DNA from: Pandoraea capi
GTDB lineage: Bacteria > Pseudomonadota > Gammaproteobacteria > Burkholderiales > Burkholderiaceae
Length of the DNA: 64,000 nt
Direction: 5' to 3'
NCBI RefSeq assembly: GCF_902459735.1
Contig: NZ_CABPRV010000003.1
Span: 558,001-622,000, forward strand
This document shows, one piece after another, positions 46,467 to 55,837 of this stretch (its first letter is position 1; the number at the start of each line of letters is the position of its first letter). Both the position numbers and the translations under genes were made by a program. The notes under the pieces were generated by a model. That model was not told the origin of the DNA and searched no databases. It was given only the letters and a program-made list of their open reading frames with translations.

Positions 46467-47435
46467 ATGTTCAAGCAATGTCTTGCCGCCGCTGCGCTGT
46501 GCGCGGCTTCGCTTCACGCGTTTGCCGACGATCTGGTGCGTTTGGGGAATCTGAAGTTCGCCCACTATGGCGCCGTGTCGTACATGAAGGTGATCGGACC
46601 GAAGTACGGCCTGAAGATCGAGGAACGGATGTTCGCCAAGGGCGTGGACATCATGCCAGCCATCGTGGCCGGCCAGATCGACGTGTCGGCAAGCGCGCTT
46701 GACGCCGCGATCGCAGGTCGTGCGCAGGGCGCGCCGATCTATGCGGTCGCCGGTTTTGCCAAGGGCGGTGTGCGTCTCGTGGCGAAGAAGGGCCTGCCGA
46801 TCACCAAGGTGGCCGATCTCAAGGGCAAGAAAGTCGGCGTGGCTCGCGGCGGCGCTCAGGAACTGATTCTGTACGCAGAACTGGCGAAGGCCGGTCTGAC
46901 GTGGTCGGATCAGCCGGGCAAGGACGTGCAGATCATGTTCATGGCGTTCGCCGATCTGAATCAGGCGCTCGCCGCCGGCAGCATCGATGCGATGTGCCAG
47001 TCCGAACCGCAAGCGTCGCAATCCATCAACAAGGGCTTCGGTGTCGAAGTTCTCAAGCCGTACGACACGCCGATCGGCGAGCCGGTCCGCGCGCTCGTGA
47101 TTACCGAGAAGCTCTACAAGGAAAAGCCGGACGTCGCGCAGCGTCTGATGTACGCGTTCGTCGAAGCGACCGATTACTTCATCAAGAACCCGAAGGCCGC
47201 CGAGAAGTTCGTTCGCGAGGACATGTTCAAGAACCAGATCACCGAGCAGGATTTCACGGACGCCATCGGCAACTCGCCGTACAGCTACGACCTGAGCCTC
47301 TCGCACGTGCAACTCACCACCGACCTGATGAAGAAATACGGCGTGGGCAAGTTGCAGGATCCGGTGCCGAAGGCTGAAGACTGGGTCAAGCTCGACCTGC
47401 TCGCCAAGGCGAAGACCAAGCTGAACATCAAGTAA
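46467..47435 (+). CDS. ABC transporter substrate-binding protein, SsuA/TauA-like
   Basis: A 322-residue periplasmic binding protein. The signal peptide (MFKQCLAAAALCAASLHAFA) precedes a type II fold of the nitrate/sulfonate/taurine class (SASALDAAIAGRAQGAPIYAVAGF and the NMT1/THI5-like VADLKGKKVGVARGGAQELIL). The ligand is not evident. Proximity to hutG and dctA suggests an N-formyl or dicarboxylic amino compound rather than a sulfonate, but this is inference. Start at 46467 has GAGAGGAG upstream. It heads a transporter operon. Confidence 0.9.
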   Translation: MFKQCLAAAALCAASLHAFADDLVRLGNLKFAHYGAVSYMKVIGPKYGLKIEERMFAKGVDIMPAIVAGQIDVSASALDAAIAGRAQGAPIYAVAGFAKGGVRLVAKKGLPITKVADLKGKKVGVARGGAQELILYAELAKAGLTWSDQPGKDVQIMFMAFADLNQALAAGSIDAMCQSEPQASQSINKGFGVEVLKPYDTPIGEPVRALVITEKLYKEKPDVAQRLMYAFVEATDYFIKNPKAAEKFVREDMFKNQITEQDFTDAIGNSPYSYDLSLSHVQLTTDLMKKYGVGKLQDPVPKAEDWVKLDLLAKAKTKLNIK

Positions 47436-47449
47436 GGCGAGGCGAACGG

Positions 47450-48286
47450 ATGTCCGCAGTTCTTCCCAATTCGGGGGTCTCGCGCACCACGCGTCTGCTG
47501 CGTGGTGTGCTGATTCCGGTCGCGGTCGTGGTGATCTGGCAGATCGTCACTGGCCTCGGCTGGATCAACCCGATCATTCTCCCGTCGCCGCTCGCCGTCG
47601 TGGTCAAGTGGTGGCAATACCTCAAGCCGACCGTCGCGATGTCCGACGGTTTCAACGCGTGGCTCCAGTCGAGCGAGCTGCTCATGGACGCCACGCACAG
47701 CCTGTATCGCGTGGTGATGGGCTTCCTCGTCGGGGCGGGCATCGCCTTGCCGCTCGGTCTGCTCATGGGCACGAGCACGCGCGTCTACGGCCTGTTCAAT
47801 CCGCTGGTGCAGGTGGTGCGTCCGATTCCCCCGATCGCGTACATCCCGCTGGCCATCCTGTGGTTTGGTCTGGGCAACCCGCCTGCGTTCTTCCTCATCG
47901 CGCTGGGGGCGTTCTTCCCGGTGCTGATGAACACGATCGCCGGTGTGCGTCACGTCGACGGCATCTACCTGCGTGCCGCGCGCAACCTTGGCGCGGGCCA
48001 GTTGACCATCTTCCGCCGCGTGATTCTGCCGGCGGCCACGCCGTACATCCTGTCGGGCGTGCGGATCGGTATCGGCACGGCGTTCATCGTGGTGATCGTG
48101 GCCGAGATGATCGCCGTGAACAACGGCCTGGGCTATCGCATTCTGGAAGCGCGCGAGTACATGTGGTCCGACAAGATCATCGCCGGCATGCTGACCATCG
48201 GTCTGCTCGGTCTGGTGATCGACCTCGGCATGGATCGTCTCAACAACCACCTGCTCAAGTGGCATCGTGGTCTGGAAACCAAGTAA
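47450..48286 (+). CDS. ABC transporter permease, SsuC/TauC-like
   Basis: A 278-residue inner-membrane permease with about six helices. The coupling segment with AARNLGAGQLTIFRRVILPAATPYILSG is the EAA-type loop that contacts the ATPase. IVVIVAEMIAVNNGLGYRI is a family marker. It lies 14 bases after the binding protein and 19 before the ATPase. Confidence 0.92.
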   Translation: MSAVLPNSGVSRTTRLLRGVLIPVAVVVIWQIVTGLGWINPIILPSPLAVVVKWWQYLKPTVAMSDGFNAWLQSSELLMDATHSLYRVVMGFLVGAGIALPLGLLMGTSTRVYGLFNPLVQVVRPIPPIAYIPLAILWFGLGNPPAFFLIALGAFFPVLMNTIAGVRHVDGIYLRAARNLGAGQLTIFRRVILPAATPYILSGVRIGIGTAFIVVIVAEMIAVNNGLGYRILEAREYMWSDKIIAGMLTIGLLGLVIDLGMDRLNNHLLKWHRGLETK

Positions 48287-48305
48287 GGCAAGGGAGACGA
48301 CCGAC

Positions 48306-49100
48306 ATGCTGATTCAAATCGATCACGTCAACAAACAGTTCCCGGTGCCCGGCGGTGTCGTCGATGCCCTCAAGGACATCGATCTGAGCATCGACGCGGG
48401 TGAGTTCGTCTGCCTGCTCGGGCCCTCGGGCTGCGGCAAGTCGACGCTGCTCAACGCGCTCGCGGGCTTTGTGCAACCGACGTCGGGCGCGATCCGTATC
48501 GACGGCCGCGCCGACGCGGCAGCCGAACCTGGCCCGGACCGCGGCATGGTGTTCCAGGAGTACGCGCTGTTTCCGTGGATGACGGTGGCGCAGAACATCG
48601 CCTTCGGGCTCGAAATCAAGGGAATGAAGCGCGCCGAGATCAACGAGCGCGTGGACCTGCTGCTCGGCAAGCTCAATCTGCGCGAATTTCGCGAGCGCTT
48701 TCCGCGCGATCTGTCGGGTGGCATGCGTCAGCGCGTGGCGATTGCCCGCGTGCTGGCGCTCGACAGCCCGATCATGCTCATGGACGAGCCGTTCGGTGCG
48801 CTCGACGCGCTGACGCGTCGCACGTTGCAGGACGAGCTGCTGCGCATTTGGGAGGAATTCAAGAAGACGATCATTTTCGTCACACACAGCATCGAGGAGT
48901 CGATCTATCTGGCCGACCGGGTCGTCGTCATGACGTACCGACCGGGCACGGTCAAGCGGGACGTGGCCATCGACCTGCCCCGTCCGCGCGACACGGCAGG
49001 CAGCGAATTCAATGAATTGAAGAAGGAGCTGGCCCAGATGGTGATGGAGGAGCAAATGCGCTTTGCGCAAAGCGAGATTCGCGGGGTCACCGCGGATTGA
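48306..49100 (+). CDS. ABC transporter ATP-binding protein, SsuB/TauB-like
   Basis: A 264-residue ATPase. Walker A GPSGCGKST, signature LSGGMRQRVAIARVL, Walker B MLMDEPFGALDA and the His switch in VTHSIEE are intact. It belongs to the nitrate/sulfonate/bicarbonate group (MVFQEYALFPWMTV). Start at 48306 (MLIQID) avoids an overlap with the permease that a start at 48267 would give. A 16-base palindrome (49059-49074) lies in its last codons. Confidence 0.92.
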   Translation: MLIQIDHVNKQFPVPGGVVDALKDIDLSIDAGEFVCLLGPSGCGKSTLLNALAGFVQPTSGAIRIDGRADAAAEPGPDRGMVFQEYALFPWMTVAQNIAFGLEIKGMKRAEINERVDLLLGKLNLREFRERFPRDLSGGMRQRVAIARVLALDSPIMLMDEPFGALDALTRRTLQDELLRIWEEFKKTIIFVTHSIEESIYLADRVVVMTYRPGTVKRDVAIDLPRPRDTAGSEFNELKKELAQMVMEEQMRFAQSEIRGVTAD

Positions 49101-49107
49101 TAACAAG

Positions 49108-49129
49108 GGCGGTGGCGTGCCCCACCGCC
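49108..49129 (+). promoter_or_regulatory. Intercistronic hairpin between the ATPase gene and dctA
   Basis: GGCGGTGG (49108-49115) pairs with CCACCGCC (49122-49129) around a 6-base loop. There is no T-run, and the dctA ribosome site (GAAGAGG) follows directly. It more likely sets relative expression or RNA stability than ends the message. No sigma-54 promoter is seen between the genes. Confidence 0.55.
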
Positions 49130-49144
49130 TGAAGAGGAAACAAC

Positions 49145-50431
49145 ATGCAAACCCAGACCAAAAAACCCTTTTACCGCATCCTGTACGTGCAGGTGCTGTT
49201 TGCCATCGTCATCGGCATTCTGCTCGGGCACTTCAAGCCCGATCTCGCCGTTGAGATGAAGCCGCTTGGCGACGCGTTCATCAAGCTCATCAAGATGATC
49301 ATCGGTCCGGTGATCTTCTGTACGGTCGTGACCGGTATCGCCGGCATGGAAGACATGAAGAAGGTCGGCCGCGTTGGCGGCAAGGCGCTGATCTACTTCG
49401 AAGTCGTGTCGACACTGGCACTGGTGATCGGTCTGATCGCCACGCACGTGCTCAAGCCGGGCGCCGGCTTCAACGTCGATATCAACTCGCTCGATCCGAA
49501 GGCGATCGCCGGCTACGCCGCGAAGGCCGCGCACGGCGACACGTTCACCGACTTCCTGCTGCACCTGATCCCGAACACGATCACCGACGCGTTCGCCAAG
49601 GGTGAAATCCTTCAGATCCTCGTGATCGCTATCCTGTTCGGCGCCGCCCTTGGCGCGATCGGCGAGCGTGGCCGCGTGGTGACGAACTGGATCGACAGCG
49701 TGTCGGGCGTGCTCTTCCGCGTGGTGCACATCATCACCAAGGTCGCTCCGCTGGGCGCCTTCGGTGCCATGGCCTTCACCATCGGCAAGTATGGTATCGC
49801 TTCGCTGGTGCCGCTGGCCAAGCTCATGGGCACGTTCTACCTGACGTCGTTCCTGTTCGTGATCGTCGTGCTGGGTCTGATCGCCAAGTTCACGGGCTTC
49901 TCGATCTTCCGCTTCCTCGCCTACATCAAGGAAGAGCTGCTGATCGTGCTGGGTACCAGCTCGTCGGAAGCTGCACTGCCGCACCTGATGGAAAAGATGG
50001 AAAAGGCCGGTTGCTCGAAGTCGGTGGTGGGTCTGGTGATCCCGACCGGTTACTCGTTCAACCTCGACGGCACCAACATCTACATGACGATGGCCGTGCT
50101 GTTCATCGCACAAGCGACGAACATCGACCTGACCTGGGGCCAACAGCTCACGCTGCTCGCCGTGGCGATGCTGACCTCGAAGGGCGCTTCGGGCGTGACC
50201 GGCGCAGGCTTCATCACGCTGGCCGCTACGCTGGCCGTGATCCCGACGATTCCGGTCGCCGGGATGGTGCTGATTCTCGGCATCGACCGCTTCATGAGCG
50301 AATGCCGTGCGCTGACGAACATCGTCGGCAACGGTGTCGCGACGATCGTCGTGTCGGCCTGGGAAAAGGAACTGGACCGCAAGAAGCTGGCCGAGGCCAT
50401 GTCGGGCAAGCAAGGTCCTGAGCTGGCCTGA
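49145..50431 (+). CDS. dctA: C4-dicarboxylate/proton symporter
   Basis: A 428-residue member of the DAACS family, which imports succinate, fumarate, malate and often aspartate. About eight to nine hydrophobic helices plus two re-entrant hairpins are visible. Substrate-site motifs are [10 protein letters not shown] (serine-rich hairpin), [10 protein letters not shown] (NxDGT-type) and [13 protein letters not shown]. It lies 44 bases past the ABC ATPase gene with no promoter between and is thus probably transcribed from the same sigma-54 promoter. dctB-dctD lie downstream. Confidence 0.95.
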   Translation: MQTQTKKPFYRILYVQVLFAIVIGILLGHFKPDLAVEMKPLGDAFIKLIKMIIGPVIFCTVVTGIAGMEDMKKVGRVGGKALIYFEVVSTLALVIGLIATHVLKPGAGFNVDINSLDPKAIAGYAAKAAHGDTFTDFLLHLIPNTITDAFAKGEILQILVIAILFGAALGAIGERGRVVTNWIDSVSGVLFRVVHIITKVAPLGAFGAMAFTIGKYGIASLVPLAKLMGTFYLTSFLFVIVVLGLIAKFTGFSIFRFLAYIKEELLIVLGTSSSEAALPHLMEKMEKAGCSKSVVGLVIPTGYSFNLDGTNIYMTMAVLFIAQATNIDLTWGQQLTLLAVAMLTSKGASGVTGAGFITLAATLAVIPTIPVAGMVLILGIDRFMSECRALTNIVGNGVATIVVSAWEKELDRKKLAEAMSGKQGPELA

Positions 50432-50687
50432 CGGCCGGTGGCAGGGGCGGCGGCGCGGTCTCGCATGACAGCGCTGGCGTCCCGCCAGAGTAACGTTAGT
50501 AACGTTTGCCACCGGGCGGCGCGGCACAGGCACAATAGCGCCTGAGCTTCGCCGCCCGGTGGTCCTTGATTCTCGTGAATATGCACGGGTTTGGCGATAC
50601 CGACAGAGGGTGCCCACGCGCCGTCTGTCGACATCGTACGAACCGGCAACCGACGTCAACAAGGCGTATTTCTTCACTCACGCCCTA
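50432..50687 (+). other. Interval between dctA and dctB
   Basis: About 255 bases without a gene. There is a weak hairpin CTGGCG/CGCCAG at about 50470-50485, and a TAACGTTAG-TAACGTTTG direct repeat at about 50490-50507. A CACAAT at about 50530 could be a -10. Whether dctBD share the dctA message is undecided. Confidence 0.4.
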
Positions 50688-52670
50688 ATGGCTACCCTGC
50701 ACGACAACATGAGCCGCGCCCGTTCGAGCGACACCTCGCAAGGTGCCGCGTCGCCCGCGAGTGCTGCTACCCCCCGGCGCGACGAAGTCCCCATCGATTT
50801 CGAGAGGACTGTGCCGATGCGCCGTTGGTCGTGGATCGTCGTCATGTTGCTGGCGAGCGTCCTGTTCTGCTGGTTGACGTACGCCCTGAGCTGGCAGCGC
50901 GGCGTGGCCGACCTGCGCGTGAACGCCGGCGCGCGCGTGGAGCGCTACGCGGGCAGCCTGCGCAGCACCGTCGACCGCTACGAGTTCCTGCCGTACCTGC
51001 TCTCGCTGCATCCGTACGTGCACGACCTGCTGCTCGACCCCAAGAACAAGGCCGTCGTGCAGCGGGCCAACGACTACCTGTTCGACGTGAACCAGCGCGC
51101 CAAGGCCTCGGCGGCGTACGTCATCGACGCCAATGGCCTTGCGCTCGCGGCCAGCAACTGGCGCGAGAAGGCGACGTTCGTCGGGCAGGAGTATCGGTTC
51201 CGTCCGTATTTCATCGACGCCATCAAAGGCGCGTTCGGCCGCTTCTATGGCGTGGGCACGACCTCCGGCGAGCCGGGGTATTTCGTCTCCCAGCCGATTC
51301 TGGTCGACGGACAGATCCACGGCGTGGTCGTGGTGAAGCTCAACCTGGAGTGGTTTCAGCGCGCGGGGGCCGACGCCTCCGAACCTGTGGTCGTCGCCGA
51401 CGATCATGGCGTGATCTTCCTGTCGTCCGAGCCGCGCTGGCAGTATCGTTCGCTCACGCCGCTCGCCCCGGATGTCAAGGCGGCGCTCGACAGCACGCGT
51501 CAGTACTACAACCAGAACGTCACGCCGCTCGCGTGGAGCGAAGACGAGCGACTCGATGCCGATGGTGAAGTCGTGACCGTTCGCGACGGTCGAGGCTCGG
51601 GCAAGACCCGCCGCTTTCTCGCGGTGCAGCGCAAGCTGGGGGAGCCAGACTGGACGCTCATGTACTTCGCGCCGCTCGATCAGGTGATCGCCAACGCACG
51701 CATCGCGGCGGTGGCGGCAGCGTGTCTTGCGGCGTTCACATGTTTGTTGGGCGTGGCGTGGAATCAGCGTCGTCAACGTGTGCGCGATATGCTCAAGAGC
51801 CGCGAGTTGCTGCAATCGGCGTATGCCGAGCTGGGCGAACGCGTGGCTGAGCGCACCGCCGATCTGCAATCCGCGAACGAACGTCTGCAAACCGAAGTGC
51901 AGGAGCGTTCACGCACCGAACATGAATTGCGCGAGGCGCAGAGCGAACTCGTGCAGGCGTCGAAACTCGTGGCGCTGGGTCAGATGGCGGCGGGCATCAC
52001 GCATGAACTGAATCAGCCGCTCTCCGCGCTGCGCAGCTTCTCGGACAACACGCGCGTGCTGATCGAGCGTCGCGAGTACGACGCCGCGCAGGAAAACCTC
52101 GAAGCCATTGCGTCGCTCACCGATCGCATGGGCAAGATCACGGGGCAGTTGCGGCTTTTCGCCGGACGCGCGCGTCGCGGCGACATGGAAGCCTCGGTGG
52201 CGCGCGCGTTGGACAACACGTTGATGCTGTTGCGCGGACGTCTCGCCGGCATCCAGGTAACGACAACGTTTGCCAACGGACTCGAAGACGTTCAGGTGGC
52301 GTGCGAAGGGTTGCGGCTCGAACAAGTGCTGATCAACCTGGTGGGAAATGCCATCGACGCCGTGGCGGGGGCCGCAAGCCCGCAAGCCTCGCCGTCGATC
52401 TGGATCGATGTAGACGCGGACGATCTGTGGGTGCGCATTTACGTGCGTGACAACGGGCCAGGAATCGCGGAGGCACATATGCCGCGTCTGTTCGAGCCGT
52501 TTTTCAGTACCAAGGAGGGCGGTCAGGGCATGGGGCTCGGACTCGCAATTTCGTCGTCCATCGCACAAGAGAACGGCGGCCAGTTGGTCGCGCGCAATGT
52601 TCCGGGCGGTGGCGCAGAATTTCTCGTGACGCTGCGCCGCGTGCAACGCACCGGCGCGACAATCGCATGA
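50688..52670 (+). CDS. dctB: DctB-type sensor histidine kinase
   Basis: A 660-residue sensor for C4-dicarboxylates. Two membrane helices (about 45-65 and 325-350) bracket a double-Cache/PAS-like periplasmic domain (with EYRFRPYFIDAIKGAFGRFYGVGTTSGEPGYF typical of DctB sensor domains). Then a coiled coil, the H-box with GITHELNQPLSALRSF, and the ATP-binding N, G1 and G2 boxes (NLVGNAIDA, DNGPGI, GQGMGLGL) follow. It phosphorylates DctD. The start is uncertain: 50688 is the first plausible ATG, but MRRWSW at 50817 has a better GAGAGGA site. It overlaps dctD by four bases. Confidence 0.92.
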   Translation: MATLHDNMSRARSSDTSQGAASPASAATPRRDEVPIDFERTVPMRRWSWIVVMLLASVLFCWLTYALSWQRGVADLRVNAGARVERYAGSLRSTVDRYEFLPYLLSLHPYVHDLLLDPKNKAVVQRANDYLFDVNQRAKASAAYVIDANGLALAASNWREKATFVGQEYRFRPYFIDAIKGAFGRFYGVGTTSGEPGYFVSQPILVDGQIHGVVVVKLNLEWFQRAGADASEPVVVADDHGVIFLSSEPRWQYRSLTPLAPDVKAALDSTRQYYNQNVTPLAWSEDERLDADGEVVTVRDGRGSGKTRRFLAVQRKLGEPDWTLMYFAPLDQVIANARIAAVAAACLAAFTCLLGVAWNQRRQRVRDMLKSRELLQSAYAELGERVAERTADLQSANERLQTEVQERSRTEHELREAQSELVQASKLVALGQMAAGITHELNQPLSALRSFSDNTRVLIERREYDAAQENLEAIASLTDRMGKITGQLRLFAGRARRGDMEASVARALDNTLMLLRGRLAGIQVTTTFANGLEDVQVACEGLRLEQVLINLVGNAIDAVAGAASPQASPSIWIDVDADDLWVRIYVRDNGPGIAEAHMPRLFEPFFSTKEGGQGMGLGLAISSSIAQENGGQLVARNVPGGGAEFLVTLRRVQRTGATIA

Positions 52671-54031
52671 TGTACAAGAACCTCCAGATCCTATTTGTCG
52701 AAGACGACGAACTCGTGCGGCGTGCCACGCTGCAGAGCCTGCAACTCGCCGGGCTCGATGCCTTCGGACTCGCCTCGGCCGAAGCTGCGCGCGAACGTAT
52801 CACGCCGGACTTCGCCGGCATTGTCGTATCCGATATTCGCCTGATCGGCATGAGCGGACTCGAACTGCTCGCGCATCTGCGTCAGCATGCGCCGGAAGTG
52901 CCGGTGATTCTCGTCACCGGTCACGGCGATATTTCGATGGCGGTGCAGGCCATCCGCGACGGCGCTTACGACTTCATCGAGAAACCCTTTGCGCCGGATC
53001 GTCTGATCGAGTCGGCCAAGCGTGCGCTCGAGACGCGCAAGCTCATGCTGGAGAATCAGGCGTTGCGCCGCGAACTGGCGGAGCAGGGCGGTCGTGCCTC
53101 GCGCATCATCGGACGCAGTCCGTCGATGGAGACGCTGCGTACGCTCATCGCCAACGTGGCCATGACGGATGCCCCTGTCCTCATCAACGGCGACACCGGC
53201 ACCGGCAAGGAACTGGTCGCGCGCAGCCTGCACGAACTGTCGCGCCGCAGCGATGCGCCGTTCGTCGCGCTGAACTGCGGGGCGTTGCCCGAAGCTATTT
53301 TCGAGAGCGAGATGTTCGGTCACGAAGTCGGCGCGTTCACCGGCGCGGCCAAGCGTCGCATCGGCAAGCTCGAACACGCGTCGGGCGGCACGCTGTTTCT
53401 CGACGAGATCGAGAGCATGCCGGCGGCGTTGCAGGTCAAGTTGCTGCGCGTGTTGCAGGACGGTGTGCTGGAGCGGCTCGGCTCGAATCAGTCGATTCGT
53501 GTGGACTGCCGTGTCGTGGCTGCGGCGAAGGGCGACATGGAAGCGCTCGTGCGCGAGGGTACGTTCCGTCGCGATCTGTATTACCGGCTGAATGTGGTGA
53601 CGCTGGCGCTGCCGCCGCTGCGCGAGCGGCGCGAAGACATCCTGCCGCTGTTCGAACACTTCATGCTCGACGCCGCCGTGCGGTATGGACGGCCCGCGCC
53701 GGTGGTGTCGGATCGGATGCGTCAGGAACTGCTGCAATCGGATTGGCCCGGTAACGTGCGCGAACTGCGTAACGCTGCTGACCGCCTTGTGTTGGGAGTG
53801 GCGAGTGCGCCGGAAAGCGATGGCACGCTCGCACCGCTGCCGCTCAAGGAACAGGTGGAACGTTTCGAGCGCGCCGTGCTGCAAGAAGCGCTGGAGCATA
53901 GCAAGGGCAACGTGGCCGCGACGGCCGAGGCGCTGCACGTTCCCAAAGCCACGCTGTACGAAAAGCTCAAGCGGTATGGCTTGCATACGCGTGGACACGG
54001 CGAGGGCGGGACGGGTGGTGACGGGCGGTGA
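52667..54031 (+). CDS. dctD: DctD-type sigma-54 response regulator
   Basis: A 454-residue activator with a receiver domain (phospho-acceptor Asp56 in SDIRL), an AAA+ sigma-54 interaction domain (Walker A GDTGTGKE at about 175-182, the sigma-54-contacting GAFTGA at 222-227, and LFLDEIESMP), and a C-terminal Fis-type helix-turn-helix (NVAATAEALHVPKATLYEKLKRYGL). When phosphorylated by DctB it opens sigma-54 promoters. The only sigma-54 promoter seen in this part of the window lies ahead of the ABC-dctA operon, making that its likely target. Confidence 0.95.
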   Translation: MMYKNLQILFVEDDELVRRATLQSLQLAGLDAFGLASAEAARERITPDFAGIVVSDIRLIGMSGLELLAHLRQHAPEVPVILVTGHGDISMAVQAIRDGAYDFIEKPFAPDRLIESAKRALETRKLMLENQALRRELAEQGGRASRIIGRSPSMETLRTLIANVAMTDAPVLINGDTGTGKELVARSLHELSRRSDAPFVALNCGALPEAIFESEMFGHEVGAFTGAAKRRIGKLEHASGGTLFLDEIESMPAALQVKLLRVLQDGVLERLGSNQSIRVDCRVVAAAKGDMEALVREGTFRRDLYYRLNVVTLALPPLRERREDILPLFEHFMLDAAVRYGRPAPVVSDRMRQELLQSDWPGNVRELRNAADRLVLGVASAPESDGTLAPLPLKEQVERFERAVLQEALEHSKGNVAATAEALHVPKATLYEKLKRYGLHTRGHGEGGTGGDGR

Positions 54032-54166
54032 AGGTCGTCCAGGGATTGCGATCGGCTCGGCAGAACGATCGGTGATTTCCCATCGCGCATCGAATATCGA
54101 ATCGATGGCTGCTGCTGTCGTGGCGATGTCCGACCCGCTCCGTCATTCGCGTCTTAAGCTCGCGTC

Positions 54167-54904
54167 TTAAGCGATCAGGTCGACCTTACCGTTGCCGAGG
54201 CGGTACACCCCACCGATGATCTTCAACGTCCCCTTCGTTTCTGCATCCCGAAGGATGGCAGACGCCGTGCGCAAAGCGTTCACGTTGTCACGCACGTTCT
54301 GTGCAACGGCTGCGTCGAGTCGGTCGGGGGCGTTGATGTCGATCTTGCGCACTGACGACTCAATCTTCCGAACCAGTGTCTGGATGCTGCCCGGGTATTT
54401 TGTGCCCTTGGTGTGAGCACTCAGCGCGGCCTCGACGGCGCCGCATTTGTCGTGGCCCAACACCAGAATGAGCGGCACCTTAAGTACGCCAACGGCATAT
54501 TCGAGGCTACCCGTGGCTTCGTCGCTCGCAATGTTGCCCGCGACGCGGGCCGTGAATAGATCGCCGCGCACGCTGTCGAACGCGTACTCCGGCGCGACGC
54601 GCGAGTCCGCGCAACCGAGCAGTGCGGCATAAGGATTTTGTCCGCCGTTGAGCGGTTCCCGTTCGGATGCGAAGTCATGGCGTTGCATGAGTCCGGCGAC
54701 ATAGCGGGCATTGCCCTCCTGCAATCGCGCGATCGCGTCGTCCGGTGTGATGACGTTGTGCGGCTTGAGAGGCTGCACGGCAAAGGCCGGGGCAGAGATG
54801 CCGCTCGTCAGTCCTGCCACGGTGGCGGCCAGCGCCCCCGAGCCCTGCAGAAATTTGCGTCGCGCCGACGTTGGCGTCTCAGGGTGTCTCGTCTCGCACA
54901 TCAT
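54167..54904 (-). CDS. Tat-exported beta-class carbonic anhydrase
   Basis: A 245-residue zinc enzyme converting CO2 and bicarbonate. CADSR (zinc Cys and the Asp-Arg dyad) and LGHDKCGAV (zinc His and Cys) are intact. The N-terminus has a twin-arginine signal (ARRKFLQGS followed by a hydrophobic stretch ending APAFA), so it is periplasmic. Start at 54904 or the adjacent 54901; GGAAGG precedes. The gene ends about 135 bases from the convergent dctD stop. A neighbouring transporter for bicarbonate is not seen. Confidence 0.92.
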   Translation of the reverse strand: MMCETRHPETPTSARRKFLQGSGALAATVAGLTSGISAPAFAVQPLKPHNVITPDDAIARLQEGNARYVAGLMQRHDFASEREPLNGGQNPYAALLGCADSRVAPEYAFDSVRGDLFTARVAGNIASDEATGSLEYAVGVLKVPLILVLGHDKCGAVEAALSAHTKGTKYPGSIQTLVRKIESSVRKIDINAPDRLDAAVAQNVRDNVNALRTASAILRDAETKGTLKIIGGVYRLGNGKVDLIA

Positions 54905-55255
54905 GCACCTTCCGGAAAAAGAGAGTGGATTGGTGACATGGATTCTGTGAGCGTGATCACGCGGCAACTGCGGTGCCGATCGCGGCATGTTGCCGCACGC
55001 TCGCGAATCGGTTCATCTGTCGGCCGCTTGACGGCGAGCGGGCAACGTTATTGAAACGCATATTGGGAAAATGCTTTGGATTCGGGTGCCTAACTTTCGA
55101 TTTCGGACGAGTGTGTGATGTCGACTGTCTCGTCGAAGAAAACAAAAAGCGCCCCGTGGGGCGCTTGTTGGTTCGATGCGTCGATGTTAGATGTCGTGAG
55201 GCGTGGCGTCGGAGTCGTGGACTATGGGCTGTTGGGCTATCGGCGTTGATGTGCG
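54905..55255. other. Interval between the carbonic anhydrase and TlpA-like genes
   Basis: About 350 bases with no gene. It should carry the carbonic anhydrase promoter (minus strand) and contains the terminator of the TlpA-like gene at 55142-55170. No other motif stands out. Confidence 0.5.
55142..55170 (-). terminator. Rho-independent terminator of the TlpA-like gene
   Basis: AAGCGCCCC and GGGGCGCTT form a perfect 9-bp stem with a 2-base centre as written (loop larger in RNA). On the minus strand it is followed by TTTTTGTTTT. It lies 90 bases past the TlpA-like stop codon. Confidence 0.88.
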
Positions 55256-55780
55256 TCAGGCCTGCTTCGCGAGTGCCGTCTCGATGAGCTTGTTCAGTTC
55301 GGCATATTCCGGCTCGCCGACGTACTGCTTGAGCACCTTGCCGTTACGGTCCACGACGAACGTCGTCGGCGTGAGTTGCACGTTGCCGTATTGCTTGGCG
55401 ACGCTGCCGTCCGAGTCCATTGCCACCTTGAAGGGCAACTGACGCGTCTGCGCGTAATTCATCACGTACATCGGCGGATCGTAGCTCATCGCCACGGCGA
55501 CGAATTCCAGTCCCTGACCCTTGTACTTCTCGTACGTCTTCACCATCGTCGGCATTTCCTTCATGCACGTGACGCAGCTCGTTGCCCAGAAGTTGACCAG
55601 ATAGACCTTGCCCTTGAGCTGGTCGGTCGCGAGCTTCTGGCCGGAGAGCAACGTGAACGTGGCTTCAGGCGCGCGCTTCTGTCCGGCGAAGGTGAAGTAG
55701 GCGGCGATAGCCACGGCGGCGATGATCGCGATGGCGATGATCTTGCCGAGAGGAGACTTGCGGGAGGTCGTAGCGCTCAT
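55256..55780 (-). CDS. TlpA/ResA-type membrane-anchored thioredoxin
   Basis: A 174-residue protein with an N-terminal membrane anchor (IIAIAIIAAVAIAAYFTFAG) and a periplasmic thioredoxin domain of the redoxin/AhpC-TSA class. The active site is SCVTC, and the cis-Pro loop is LTPTTFVVD. Such proteins reduce disulfides during cytochrome c maturation or copper-site assembly. The preceding gene on the same strand is another thioredoxin-fold protein, suggesting a shared redox role. Confidence 0.9.
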   Translation of the reverse strand: MSATTSRKSPLGKIIAIAIIAAVAIAAYFTFAGQKRAPEATFTLLSGQKLATDQLKGKVYLVNFWATSCVTCMKEMPTMVKTYEKYKGQGLEFVAVAMSYDPPMYVMNYAQTRQLPFKVAMDSDGSVAKQYGNVQLTPTTFVVDRNGKVLKQYVGEPEYAELNKLIETALAKQA

Positions 55781-55837
55781 GACACAGCCGTGTGGGTGAT
55801 TTTGGAGGACGAGTCGACGTCGATTCTACTCTGAATC

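Noticed and set aside
49101-49144. A separate sigma-54 promoter for dctA in the ATPase-dctA gap
   Set aside because: No TGGC-N7-TTGC pattern is present in the gap or in the last 100 bases of the ATPase gene.
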